From positions 48,025,362-48,089,361 of the forward strand of contig NC_060061.1 of assembly GCF_020283565.1 (NCBI RefSeq): 64,000 nt of DNA, in the 5' to 3' direction. Made by a program: the position numbers and the translations under genes. The DNA comes from Trifolium pratense. Its lineage: Eukaryota > Streptophyta > Magnoliopsida > Fabales > Fabaceae. A model generated the notes under the pieces. It was not told the DNA's origin, searched no databases, and saw only the letters and a program-made list of their open reading frames with translations. How positions within the stretch are numbered: position 1 is the stretch's first letter; each line of letters starts with the position of its first letter. This document shows positions 1-11,250 of this stretch, piece by piece.

Positions 1-734
1 TTTCCCTTGAATTTGTTTAAACTAACAGGGTAGTAAAACTGAACTTCAACTTATTTTCCTATGTTACTATGCGACTGATTTCTTATGTTTTCATTTGGTC
101 TTGACAGTGTGACTGCAATTATAACTTAGGAAAATAAGTTGAAGGATATCTCAGCATTTTTGGAATTATTAACATTATAAGAAGGATCATATTCTATGAA
201 ATTTCAACATAGAACAATCTAAACTGGAAGAATGAGAAGAAAGTACCTTGGACCAAATTCTGCATTTCTTGACAGCAACTTATACAGTGGAATTGTTGAG
301 TGAAAAGGATGCTATGTGAGTATATTTTAAATGTTGTTTTAAGTCTTATCCTAATCTCTTTTTGATAATGATATTAAAGTTTCATATAGTGTTAGCCATG
401 GCAAACTGTCATAATTCCATTTACATGGCATTGAAACTTTTTTAGGCTGATGATCTACTTCTGATCTTTTTGATATATGATTTGTGGCATAAATAAAGTA
501 GTTTATGATCAAGTAAATTCAAACATGTTTCAATGATAAAGTAGTTATTTTTCTTTGATTCATTATATTTTTCATGATCCTTCTCTTTTTATTATGTTGT
601 TTCATTTCTTTTAGACATTTGTCTTCTCATTGTGTTCATGAGTAAAATGGTGATTCATATTAAAACCTAATGTGTTTTATATACTTTTAGCGATTAAGAT
701 TTTAAGTCATTTTATTAACCATGCTTTTTTTTTT
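1..734. other. Intergenic DNA, no gene seen
   Basis: This stretch is AT-rich with stop codons in all frames. I see no conserved coding segment, RNA gene or terminal-repeat pair in it. Confidence 0.6.
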
Positions 735-1000
735 CACTACAAAAATATTGAGGAATTGTGACAGAACACTAACATCTGTTTCACACAAACTGCTGCCGCT
801 AATATATTTACATTTGCGGCCGTTTAACTCAAACCGCCGTGGCTTCTAAAATCACCTGCGACTTATTTCAGTCACATTCCCTCTTTTTTTCTTTGTCAAA
901 TCCCTTACTCTCACAGATTCACACATTTTCGTTTGTCTTCAGCTTCTCTCAAACTCAGATTTGTCTTTGTCAAACTCAGATAAACATAAAGCTAACAAAA
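735..1000 (+). mobile_element. CACTA-type transposon end (fragment)
   Basis: The sequence begins CACTACAAAAATATTG after a T run, which matches the usual start of plant CACTA elements. It is followed by subterminal GC-rich words (TTGCGGCCGTTT, AAACCGCCGT) typical of that superfamily. I found no matching inverted end (TAGTG) nearby, so this looks like a solitary end or a truncated copy. The right boundary is approximate. Confidence 0.42.
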
Positions 1001-1010
1001 GCTGATTTTT

Positions 1011-1145
1011 ATGATGCAGCTGAAGCAGCAGTCCACACCTGACAATGTTGAATTTTCCATTATGCTTGGGAAGCTTCAAGATAAACTTCATCATACTTTG
1101 AGGAGTTTGGAATCATTCCAAATAAAAAATGCTGAACATGTACAG
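1011..1145 (+). pseudogene. Possible exon remnant, unknown family
   Basis: An open segment of 45 codons starts ATGATGCAGCTG and ends CAG before a GT, as an exon would. The peptide is hydrophilic and could form a helix (for example FSIMLGKLQDKLHHTLRSLE). I do not recognise the family. No partner exon could be joined to it in the next 2 kb, and it adjoins transposon sequence, so it may be a captured or relic exon. The start and function are uncertain. Confidence 0.2.
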
Positions 1146-1689
1146 GTACCTTGCCTTTGAATTGAATGGCTTATTATTGATAGATAATACCAAGCTTCTA
1201 ATTCCATGTGTTTTATTTTCAGTTTGTTGTGGGAAAATTCATTTACCTTGCAACTGATATCCTTGTTTATTATACATATATAAAACATAAAATCCCATAT
1301 GCATGCAATTTCCTTATGGGGAGAGAGTTCAATATTTGTTTACATTTTACCCCTAGGCCACTCAATTGTATCTAGTTGGTCCTTACCCTTTATCAGGTGC
1401 TTTGTCAATAAGAGAGAATAGAAAATGAGCTTTGGAGGAAGCTTTTTGTTAAGTTTCCAAGAGGACTTTTGCCACCATATGTTTAATAGTTATTGTTGAT
1501 GACTTTTGTACATTTACAATCTACAAGTTATTCATTTTCTTGTTTTATATCCTTATTTGGTTCTTCACCAATCTTTCTCTTGTGTAAAAGTTTCCAGGTT
1601 GTTACCGATGATTTGGACGTGCTTAAAAGTACAAGTGTCTAATATGGTACTCTCTCCATCCTTCAACTGTATATAGTTCGGGTTTGGAA

Positions 1690-2471
1690 TAGGATCGGAG
1701 TTATTTGGTCCACAGTTGTCTCTTTGATTTGGAAAGCAAGAAATGAAATAATATTTAATCAAGCCGGGTTTGGGTGGGAAAATTTATTGGAAGAATCTAA
1801 AATTCTTTCTTGGAGAATTCATAGAGCCCGATCTAAGTACGTGGCTTATGAATCCATTAGCTTGTGTTGGAGTCAACATAGGATGGCTTTAAGAATGATT
1901 TTCCCTGGTGCTTTTGCCTGTTCATAATATCTGGGAATCTGTCTGTGTTCTGCTTTTTGCTGTTGTGGTTGTAATAGTGCAGGTTTTTTGACAGGAGGAA
2001 GTCGCATCGTGTCGAGCAATTGCTCTTTTTAAATATTACGTTTTTGTAGTATCTCATAAGGTCATTGTCCTGTTGCCTTGGGTCGGAAGCAGTTCCCGTT
2101 TCTAAAGCTCAGGTGAAAGCTAGTGGTGTGACGCGAGATCCCAATTCGTAATATTGTCGGAGCATTTTGCTGTCCATTATAGCTCTCTGCTGTGCTGAGT
2201 ACTTTGGCTGGAGTTATAGCAGGGCCTGTATACAGTGGCGAGTTCTTTACCTCTGTAGACAGTGTTGGATTATTTTTAAGTCTTTTATGCATTGGCCTGC
2301 ACTGGTTCATGTTGAATTGATTCCCATTGTAGTGCTTTTTATCTTCAGTGTTGGGAGCTTGTTTTCTCGGTAGCATTGGCCAGGCTTTTGAATAGTTTGT
2401 GGTTTGAGATCCTTAGATGTATTGGAGGCTTAAAGCTTATGTAATAGTGTTGAGTTTTGTAATCAGAGACA
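1690..2471 (+). mobile_element. 5'-truncated LINE 3' end
   Basis: The frame through 1697-1927 reads a LINE tail. The segment VSLIWKARNEIIFNQ is the conserved region just after the zinc-binding domain of plant non-LTR reverse transcriptases. It is followed by WENLLEESKILSWRIHRAR and a stop, and then by about 500 bases resembling a LINE 3' untranslated region. No reverse transcriptase or endonuclease is left upstream. No clear poly(A) or target duplication is visible, so the boundaries are approximate. Confidence 0.6.
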
Positions 2472-3231
2472 ATAATCACTCATATTTTAGATGATTTTAA
2501 TAGATAAGTTAATGTGTGGAAAATGTAGATTAATTGATCTTATTGCACATTAGTGTGAAAATGTGAAATTGATTTTGTGAGAGCTAATTTAGGAAATATA
2601 TTTTAGTTGAATACCATATGTAGGATTATATAACCCATTTTCAAAATGTAAATGCACGGGGAGAAAAGAAAAAGATCAAAAAATGAAGAAATGAGGGAGC
2701 AACATCAAAACTTGGACATATACATGGTCCTTCTCTAAAATCCTGTGAAATTTTCAATTTAATAAATAAAAAATTATCATTACAACTTTTTAACTATATA
2801 TGATTTTTTGACTATATATATGATTATTGATTAGTAAAAAAGCAGAACACCAATGAAGAAAATCAAAGCTAGCACCATCTAGAAAGACACTTCTCAGCCT
2901 CCAGACCATCAAAGAATATATCAGACTCTAACTCCCGATCTCGAATCAAAAGTGATCGGCCCATCAAAATTCAAGAAAAAGCTCTGCGAGCCAAAATATT
3001 GAGACTTAAACTACCAATAATTTATTGAAAGTCTAATTCACAAATAATTACTTTTTAATTATGTTTGTAGATTGTGATTTTCTTGTAGTTAGTGTGTGCT
3101 CCCACCACAGAGTTCTCTATGCCATCTACTTATAGAACAGATTCGTTTCTCTCTTTTAAATAAAAGAACCACCTCTTTCTTTTCTTTCATATTATTAAAC
3201 GCTTCTCTCAAAATCACTCTTAACAAAAAAT
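2472..3231. other. Intergenic DNA upstream of the polygalacturonase gene
   Basis: This is AT-rich non-coding sequence. The last 120 bases hold a pyrimidine-rich leader with a TTTTAAATAAA stretch around 3,152 that could act as a weak TATA element for the gene at 3,232. Nothing else was recognised. Confidence 0.4.
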
Positions 3232-6200
3232 ATGCATCTTCTCTCAAAATCTTCCATCACCACCACCCCTTTCCTCCTCCTTATTTTCTTCTTCTACTTC
3301 TCTTCTATCTCCTCTGCATCATATTCTGAAACATGCTCCGGCATAGTGCCGTTTCATCAACGCGCCGACACGATTTCAATAACCGATTTCGGCGGTGTTG
3401 GAGACGGCATAACCCTGAACACAAAAGCGTTCAGGGCAGCTATTTACCGGATTCAACATTTAAAAAGACGCGGCGGCACAGTCCTTTATGTGCCGCCGGG
3501 AGTGTTTTTAACTGAGAGCTTCAATCTTACTAGTCATATGACTCTTTATCTTGCTGCTGGTGCTGTTATTAAAGCCACACAGGTTGGTATTTTTCATCCA
3601 CATTTTTTTGTTTTTGAGATAGTTTAGTGGAGAGAATTTATTTGCAACATAGAACAAAAATGAACATCATCAGAAACACTTATAAGTTTTCATCCACATT
3701 TTTTGTTTTATAAGTTTTTCCAACTACTTTCATAAATGTGTCAAAAAAACAAAAAAAAACTACTTTCACACATAAACCATATAAGGCAATTTAAGTAGCC
3801 TAAATTAGCATACAAAACCGACTTTTCTCGTGCAAAATTTAATTATCACTACTCTATGTTATTTATTTAAATTTAAAAAGTATTAATTTGAGTACTTAAG
3901 TGATTTAATCCATTGTAACAAAAAAAAGTGATTTAATCCATTTTCGTAAAAAACAAAGAAGAAATGATTTAATCCATTCTTATAAAAAAGGAGATTGAAA
4001 TGTTGTTAAGGGAGAAATTATGTATACACCGACAATTTTTTTTAAGAAAAATTGTACACCGACAATACCTTTATAAAAAATACTGACAATACATGCATAC
4101 AAACTCAATTATTATTTTTTTTGTTTTTGACTGAACTAAAGAATTACATTTAATTATAATTTTTTTTTACTGGAGAAGTATTATTAATATTTTTAGTAAT
4201 GTATTATTTTTACATAAATATATATATATATCATGTTGAAATTCTAATTTATTATTTATTGAGGTTTGTTTGGATGAATTCGTTTGCATTATGATATGCA
4301 TATGCTACTAATTTATTTGTTCTTGTTCACTTGTGAGTTGTGATGTTTTTATCGCAGGTTATAGGAAAAGATAAATAACATGATTTAATACACTAATTTT
4401 TTTTATGAAAAAACTCTATAGGTACAAGAAAAAAAGTATTCAAATTTAGTGAGTATAAAATTATCTAGGAAGGAGTATATATAAAATTAGTAAATTACTC
4501 CCTCCAGTCCTTTTTATAAGGAACAATTTGGAGAGAAAAATTTGGTCCTTTTTATAAGAAACAATTATTAAATTTATCCTTACAATTCCATTTTTACCCT
4601 TATTAAATTGTATCCATTCTAAAGTTATGCATTAATTAGAGTGATATATTCCCTAAGGATAAATTAATACACCAAGGTTAGTTTTGGAATAGATTGTAAA
4701 ATTTTAGAAATTTTATTAAGAAAGATAAGGTTTCTTGATACGTGTGCTTTTTCCAAATTATTCCTTATAATAAGGACCGGAGGGAGTACTATCGAGTGGC
4801 ACACACTACCACCACACAAATTTTCTAACTTCATACATGCATGTGGACTGACGTTGGAGATCTGGAAAATCGCTCCCCATAACAATAATACTATAATAGG
4901 TGTTTTGCACAAACTTTCATTCCCCATTTTCTTTTCTTTGTGGTAAATCTATTATTTTTCCCACGTAATTATAGAGATTAATATATCAAATCTTGTGAAA
5001 TTTAAATTGATGACAAGTTCTACCTAAGATGAATGTTCAAGTGAATAATCGAACTCAGAACCTTAATTAATATAGAAAAGATTCGCACATTTTTATCTAA
5101 ATGTTCTTGGGCCATTCCCCATCTTATATGAATAAGCTCTTCCTAATTCCTTGATAAAAAAAAAAAAACTCTTCGTAATCCGCCAAAAATCAGCCTAGTT
5201 TTTAGTATATCATATTAAGTGCATTGTGTACCTTTGGCGGTAGCCAATCACATCTAAATTGTCTAAATTTGACAATTCAGATTTTAAAACTCAAATTTTA
5301 AATTAGTTAAAATCTAAACTTAAAATATTGACCATTTAATTTTGATTGCACGGTCTAGGTAAGATACTCAACAAAATTGAATGAGTAGAAGAAGTGGAAC
5401 TTAACAAATTTATACTTGTAATTTAGCAATTTTCATGGAAAAAAAAAAAAGAAGTCATTTTTCAATTGGAAATAAGTTTTTGACATGATAAAGCTCTACA
5501 AAGTTGTGGATCTATCTTGAATTGAGTCTATTGGTACAGTATGTGTTCATATGTTCCATTGAATATTGTATGGTTAAAAATAGGACTATAGTTAATGGGT
5601 TGTCGGAATTACAGCTCATGTCCATCAACTATGGTGGACCTAAGCCTAAAAGGACTCAAAGCATTGGTGGGTCTATGATCTGCATGGTTGCATGTGCATA
5701 TGTTGATATTCACAACATTAACAATTGCCATATTATGTTACTTACATAGTAGTTGTTTTGTTGTCTTTATAATTCTTTGATTATCAAGTGGAATTGGGAT
5801 TTTTATTTATTCTTTTAGTGATTTTACCATGTAAATGTGATGCATTTGTTGAAATTACAAAAATATGTGCTAGGCTGCTAGCTTATATAAAATGAAGAGC
5901 ACCATACTATAAAATCTTGCTTAACCAAAATGTTAGGAAGAGTTGGTAACATGATTCTCAGCCCAGGAAAATAACTCAAGTTCTATTTCTGGAGTCATCA
6001 GAGTATCTTGGGACGCTTACTGCATGTCAAATACCCTAATTAAGCCTTCGGGATACATGTTAGCAAATAACAATAAAATAAAATCTTGTTTGAAAGTTTT
6101 TGTTAAAAGCATCCAAACTGTGTAACTAATTTTTATTTCTGCTTTTAATTTCAATATTGGAAAGCTTTGCTTGTCACATATTAAAAGTCTTGTTAGAGAA

Positions 6201-7793
6201 CTCTTTGTTGATCATTATGTTCTTCCAAGCGTTCTTAATGTTCTTCATCTTTTCATTCTTTAGAGGTTACGGAATTGGCCTTTAATTGCACCCTTACCAT
6301 CTTATGGAAGAGGAAGAGAGCTCCCTGGAGGAAGATATATAAGTTTTATCCACGGCAATGGAGTTCGCGATGTAATAATCACAGGTAGGTTATAATACAT
6401 TACTCACTTGATTTCCAAATTCACATATCATACCACTCTGCAATATTCTAAATTTTGAGTACGATCGCAGTTGTAGTTACACTGTGAACCTTGATATTAC
6501 AGTAAAAATGTAGACAAATTAGCTGACACGGTAAAGAATGAGTAAAGAATATCAAAGTATAAATAAATGAAATGTAAACTGGTTTTCGAGTGTAAAGAAG
6601 AAAAGAAAATTGCATACTGAAACTAATCTCATTTAATTTTTTCACTTTTAATTACATTTTGACTCTTTATCATAGGTGAGAATGGGACAATTGATGGCCA
6701 AGGAGATGTGTGGTGGAACATGTGGAGGCAAAGAACTCTTCAATTTACAAGACCAAACCTTGTTGAATTTTTGAATTCAAGAAATATTATTATTTCAAAT
6801 GTCATTTTCAAGAATTCTCCCTTCTGGAATATACATCCAGTTTACTGCAGGTATAATTCAATGTAATCATAAGTGTCATATGTCCAACAGTGGGACATGC
6901 CTGGAGTGTCTGTGCTTCATAAATTTGTCACCATTGTACAAAAATGCATCATAGGGACAGAACTGAAATCTAATTCCAAAAATTCTTCCTTCTTTGCAGC
7001 AATGTCGTTGTTCGATATGTCACAATTTTGGCGCCTCGTGACTCTCCTAACACTGATGGAATTGATCCAGGTAAAAATACTGATACAGTAAGTGGAATTG
7101 CTTTTAAGTGATTTTTCAAATAAAATAAACATTTTTATTTATGCAGATTCAAGTTCAAATGTCTGCATAGAGGACTCATACATATCAACAGGAGATGATC
7201 TTGTGGCTGTAAAGAGTGGATGGGACGAATACGGTATTTCATACGGTCGTCCTAGTTATGGCATCACAATCCGGCGTCTAACCGGATCATCTCCATTCGC
7301 CGGCATTGCCATAGGCAGCGAAACATCAGGCGGAGTACAGAATGTACTCGCGGAACACATCAACCTCTTCAACATGGGAGTTGGTATCCACATTAAAACA
7401 AACATTGGAAGAGGAGGACTTATCAAGAACATTACAGTGTCTAATGTGTATATAGAAAATGCAAGACAAGGAATAAAAATTGCTGGTGATGTAGGTGATC
7501 ATCCAGATGAAAATTTTAACCCTAATGCTTTACCAGTTGTGAAAGGAATCACAATTAAGAATGTTTGGGGTATGAAGGTTTTGCAAGCTGGTTTGATACA
7601 TGGATTGAGAAATTCACCTTTTACTGAGCTTTGTTTCTATGATATTAACCTTCATGGTGAGACAGGAACATCAGCTAGATCTTCTCCACCTTGGAAGTGT
7701 TCTGATGTTTTTGGATTTTCTCATCAAGTTAGTCCTTATCCATGTTCACAGCTTAGCAGCCAAGAATCTGGATCATGTACCAATAACTCTTGA
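3232..7793 (+). CDS. Secreted polygalacturonase-like protein (GH28), 5 exons
   Basis: Exons by GT/AG sites and frame: 3232-3582, 6264-6384, 6676-6850, 7000-7070 and 7147-7793, giving 454 residues. Residues 1-30 form a hydrophobic signal peptide, so the product should enter the wall. The pectate-lyase-like beta-helix of GH28 follows, with TDFGGVGDG near the start, NTDGIDP (233-239) and TGDDLVAVKSG (254-264). These keep the Asp residues of GH28 motifs I and II. Motif III, normally GHG before ISIGS, reads FAGIAIGS (290-297), so the His is Ala. Motif IV RIK reads HIK (321-323). The subclade of plant probable polygalacturonases with SPFxGIAIGSE shares this pattern, so pectin binding is likely but ordinary hydrolysis is uncertain. 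Intron 1 (2.7 kb) is long and holds a MITE. The ATG was chosen because it opens the signal peptide. Confidence 0.9.
4498..4787. mobile_element. Stowaway-like MITE in polygalacturonase intron 1
   Basis: The terminal inverted repeats begin CTCCCTCC and pair over more than 30 bases with few mismatches (CTCCCTCCAGTCCTT against CTCCCTCCGGTCCTT from the other end). They are flanked by TA on both sides (4496-4497 and 4788 region), the usual target duplication of Stowaway/Mariner MITEs. It is about 290 bp, has no coding capacity and lies wholly inside an intron. Confidence 0.85.
4800..6263. other. Rest of polygalacturonase intron 1
   Basis: This is AT-rich intron sequence ending in a pyrimidine tract and AG at 6262-6263. 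A stretch at about 5,000-5,110 resembles a degraded tRNA-derived repeat. No further gene is supported; the open frame at 5504-5749 has no recognisable protein. Confidence 0.5.
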
Positions 7794-7795
7794 GC

Positions 7796-7960
7796 TATAT
7801 AGCACTGACACTTCATATTGAAAACGTGTCTGAGTATCCGACATCAAAATGACATTGACACTTGTGATTAAATACAACTACTTTTCCAAATTATTACCGA
7901 TTTCCTCGTGATGGTGTCCATGTCATAGTTGTGTCTGGGTCAGTGCTTCATCGCTTCTGA
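7796..7960. repeat. GTGTC-rich MITE-like repeat in polygalacturonase 3' flank
   Basis: Words such as CACTGACACTT, GACACTTGTGATTA, TTCCAAATTATTACCGAT and GTGTCTGGGTCAGTGCTTCAT recur in the same order at 40,017-40,155. The two stretches are therefore diverged copies of one short dispersed repeat with inverted GACAC/GTGTC ends. It starts just after the polygalacturonase stop and probably lies in the 3' untranslated region. Confidence 0.6.
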
Positions 7961-8469
7961 GTCCTGAGCTCTTAACGTATTGGTATTGTAGTAATTAAGA
8001 GTTTATTTTATTTATTTGTTATAATCAAAGCAAATGAATCACCTGCTTTTGTTTTATATGATTTAATGTGCAAGGAAATTTATTTATTTTACTTATTGTG
8101 TGCCGAGGATCATGTGATGAACACATGCATCAATTCTGAGGATCAAATGTTAATTTAGATTCTTTTAAAAAACTTTGAAGAAGTTTGCAATGTTAATGTG
8201 AAGGGCTATAGCATAAGTCTCCTTCACGACTCACAAGTTGTGCTAGAGGCTATTTCATGCATCGCCTTAACAAGGTAGTGATACCACATATTAGAGAGAA
8301 TTCTCAACCTCACAACAAAGATAAATTTTGTTAAAGTAATTGCTTTTGAGATATCGAATTATTTAGTATGATTAATAATATAACGGACATTCATGCTTTT
8401 GATTTTTTTGAATAGACCTAAATGGATTGGAATTGATCTATTTTGCTAAATTGTTGTGAATATAAAATT
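7961..8469. other. Intergenic DNA
   Basis: Downstream flank of the polygalacturonase gene. Possible polyadenylation-rich AT sequence occurs around 8,000-8,100. No gene was seen. The last nine bases (8461-8469, TATAAAATT) are the left target duplication of the next element. Confidence 0.5.
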
Positions 8470-9307
8470 GGTTAAATTGCGGTTTTGGCCCCCCACGTTT
8501 CATAATTGTGCGATTTTGGCCCCCCACGTTTCAAATGTGCGATTTTGGCCCCCCACGTTTCATAATTGTGCGATTTTGGCCCCCCACGTTTCAAATGTGC
8601 GATTTTGGTCCCCTACGTTTGCCCCCTTTTGCATTTCTTGGTCCCCGTTGACTATTTTGACCAAAAAATTGATGACATGAAATATTTTTTACACGTGTCT
8701 TAATTGTATTGGCCAACCAAAATTTATTATTATTTTTTTAAAAAAAAAATAATCAAGGAAAGGTCACGTGATTTTTTTTTTGGGGGGTTAATTTCTTTTT
8801 CCGGCAATGTCCTTTTGTATAATGAATGAATATTTTGAATTTGAAATATTTTGAATTATGATTTTTTTGTTAAACCAATTAATGAGACCAAGTTTTTAGA
8901 TTCTGGTTTTTCAATATAGCATAATCAATTCTTTAAACCAATTAATGAGAATTTGGTAGAAGCAACTGCATCAACATAATATTTGTGGTGGAGAATAATG
9001 TTCTTGAAAAAGTCACGTGACCTATCCTTTTTTTTTTAAAAAAAATAATAATAAATTTTGGTTGACCAATACAATTAAGACACGTGTAAAAAATATTTCA
9101 TGTCATCAATTTTTTGGTCAAAATAGTCAACGGGGACCAAGAAATGCAAAAGGGGGCAAACGTGGGGGACCAAAATCGCACATTTGAAACGTGAGGGGCC
9201 AAAATCGCACAATTATGAAACGTGGGGGCCAAAATCGCACATTTGAAACGTGGGGGGCCAAAATCGCACAATTATGAAACGTGAGGGGCCAAAACTGCAA
9301 TTTAGCC
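8470..9307. mobile_element. Mutator-type foldback MITE, 838 bp, 9-bp TSD
   Basis: The element is flanked by a perfect 9-bp direct repeat, TATAAAATT (8461-8469 and 9308-9316), as expected for Mutator-like transposition. The ends are inverted repeats (GGTTAAATTGCGGTTTTGG against GGCTAAATTGCAGTTTTGG) and the pairing runs about 270 bp into each side. Each arm is largely a tandem array of about 29-31-bp units built on GCGATTTTGGCCCCCCACGT, with alternating CATAATTGT and CAAATGT tails. Inner words such as GACACGTGTAAAAAATATTT also pair. No transposase is encoded, so it is non-autonomous. Confidence 0.88.
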
Positions 9308-9316
9308 TATAAAATT

Positions 9317-9876
9317 TCAATTGTCTATAGCCATGATATTGTCACAAAAAAAGTCTTGGCTTTATGCAAAGTAAGACCTCTCTGGATGAATGTGGAAAGC
9401 AACCATCTTCTTAGAACTTCAATTCTTTAATTTTTTGATATACTATAAAATAATAAAAAATACGAAAAACTAAAAGCCGAATGTTTTGTTGTCGACCGAA
9501 AGATTAGTCGCATAAAAGCCAAAGAATAGGGTCTAACTCTTAGGTGAGTTCTCTCATCTCAACCGAATTTTCTTCATATGTCAGAAATCGAATCTCTCAC
9601 TACATATTTAAGGGAGACCAAGACTGTTAGCACTTAGACCAATTCATCGGTGAATAGGGTCTAACTCTAAACCTTACGGTATCTTTGGGCTCTTATTACT
9701 ATACCCGAAGCCCAAACCCCAAACCCATTTGTAAGGCTGAAAGTATCTCTCTTGACGCCGCGTCATCATTTCAAATATTTCCGAGTCTTCTCCTTCCGCA
9801 TCGTCATCCTTAACATTCATCACACTCCAACGACCACATTGCATAAAACCCAAATGCCCAAAGATAAAAACAAATT
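9317..9876. other. Intergenic DNA upstream of the PPR gene
   Basis: No coding feature was seen. The phrase GAATAGGGTCTAACTCT appears twice (about 9,525 and 9,652), a short local duplication. The last 100 bases form the presumed promoter and leader of the PPR gene. Confidence 0.5.
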
Positions 9877-11250
9877 ATGGTTACTCGATTATCAACAAAA
9901 TTCATGAACATATGCATAGCTTCAATGTGCAAATCCAAGGAAATTGTTAAAGCTGAATCTGTTTTAATAGATGGCATCAAATTAGGACTACTTCCTGATG
10001 TTGTTACATACAACACATTAATCGATGGTTATTCTCGTTTCGTTAGCATCGATAGAGCTTACGATGTTCTTAATAGAATGAAAGAAGCAGGGATTAACCC
10101 TGATGTTGTTTCCTACAATTCATTAATGTCAGGTGCTGTTAGAAAATCTTCATTTTCTAAAACCCTCCAACTGTTTGATGAAATGACTCAATCAGGAATA
10201 AGTCCTGATGTGTGGAGTCATAATATATTAATGCATTGTTTGTTTAAGCTTGGGAAACCGGATGAAGCGAATGAGGTTTTTAAGTATATAGTTGAGAGTG
10301 GTGAAATGTATCCTTGTATGTCGACTTATAATATTATGATTAATGGGTTGTGTAAAAATGGGTATGTTTCTAATGCTCTTATGTTGTTTAGGAACTTGCA
10401 GCGTAAAGGGTTTGTTCCTCAAGTTTTGACTTATAATGCGATGATTAATGGGTTATGTAAGGCGAAGAGATTAGCGGATGCGAGGAGGTTGCTTACGGAG
10501 TTTTGTGATTATGGTTATGAACCGAATGCCATTACTTATACGACAGTTATGAAGTGTTGTTTTCGGTGTGGGAAGTTGGAGCAAGGGTTGGATATATTGT
10601 CAGAGATGAGGAGTAAAGGTTACACATTTGATGGGTTTGCGTATTGTACTGTGGTTGCTGCGTTGGTAAAGACAGGAAGGATTGAAGAAGCTGATGAGAT
10701 TGCTGAGAAGATGATGAGTAATTGTTTGGCACCTGATCTTGCTTCTTATAATACAATGATAAACCTTTTATGCAAGCAAAAGAGGTTCGATGAGGCGTTG
10801 AAGTTGGTGGATGAGATAGAGAGACAAGGGCTGAAATGTGATCAGTACACGCACACAATTATAATCCATGGTTTTTGTAAGAATGCCAATTTCGAGGATG
10901 CTAAGAATCATTTGGATTACATGAACACGTTGGGTTTTGGTTTTAATTTGGTGGCATTTAACTGTTATCTTGATTGTTTGGGTAAAGCTGGTCATATTGA
11001 TGAAGCAGTGAAGGTTTTTGATACTATGGAGGTTAAAGATTCTTTCACTTGTACTATCTTGGTGCACAACCTTTGCAGGGCTAAGAAGTTCATTTTTGCT
11101 TCCAAGGTTTTGGTTTTTTATATAAAATCTGGCTTTCAGATCTTAAGGGCTACTCAAAGAGCTGTTATTGATGGTCTCTGTACCGCTGGTTTTAACAATG
11201 AAGCAATGAAAGTTAAGTCAAAAATCCGGTCGGCTCGATTGAAGCATTGA
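9877..11250 (+). CDS. P-class pentatricopeptide repeat protein, intronless
   Basis: The product is 457 residues. From residue 42 to about 445 it is a chain of roughly eleven 35-residue PPR motifs of the plain P type (DVVTYNTLIDGYSR, DVVSYNSLMSGAVR, QVLTYNAMINGLCK, DLASYNTMINLLCK). There is no E, DYW or SMR domain at the end. Such proteins bind single-stranded organellar RNA, with residues at the repeat ends reading bases, and act in processing or stability. The first 20 residues are basic and hydroxylated (MVTRLSTKFM), compatible with a short organelle-targeting peptide. The layout resembles the Arabidopsis At4g17915-type protein in length and lack of introns; that identity is from memory. 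The start is the only ATG ahead of the first repeat in this frame. Confidence 0.92.
   Translation: MVTRLSTKFMNICIASMCKSKEIVKAESVLIDGIKLGLLPDVVTYNTLIDGYSRFVSIDRAYDVLNRMKEAGINPDVVSYNSLMSGAVRKSSFSKTLQLFDEMTQSGISPDVWSHNILMHCLFKLGKPDEANEVFKYIVESGEMYPCMSTYNIMINGLCKNGYVSNALMLFRNLQRKGFVPQVLTYNAMINGLCKAKRLADARRLLTEFCDYGYEPNAITYTTVMKCCFRCGKLEQGLDILSEMRSKGYTFDGFAYCTVVAALVKTGRIEEADEIAEKMMSNCLAPDLASYNTMINLLCKQKRFDEALKLVDEIERQGLKCDQYTHTIIIHGFCKNANFEDAKNHLDYMNTLGFGFNLVAFNCYLDCLGKAGHIDEAVKVFDTMEVKDSFTCTILVHNLCRAKKFIFASKVLVFYIKSGFQILRATQRAVIDGLCTAGFNNEAMKVKSKIRSARLKH

Noticed and set aside
5504..5749. Gene within polygalacturonase intron 1
   Set aside because: The frame has no conserved words or good start context and lies in an intron defined by clean splice sites.
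8480..8620. CRISPR-like array of about 30-base repeats
   Set aside because: The units are contiguous without unique spacers, are mirrored at the other end, and lie inside a transposon with a 9-bp TSD in plant DNA.
8456..8680. Open frame with repeating FWPPTFHNCAILAPHVSN
   Set aside because: It is only the translation of the tandem units in the arm of the Mutator-type element.
10228..11067. Minus-strand open frames over the PPR gene
   Set aside because: They are antisense shadows of a well-supported coding sequence.
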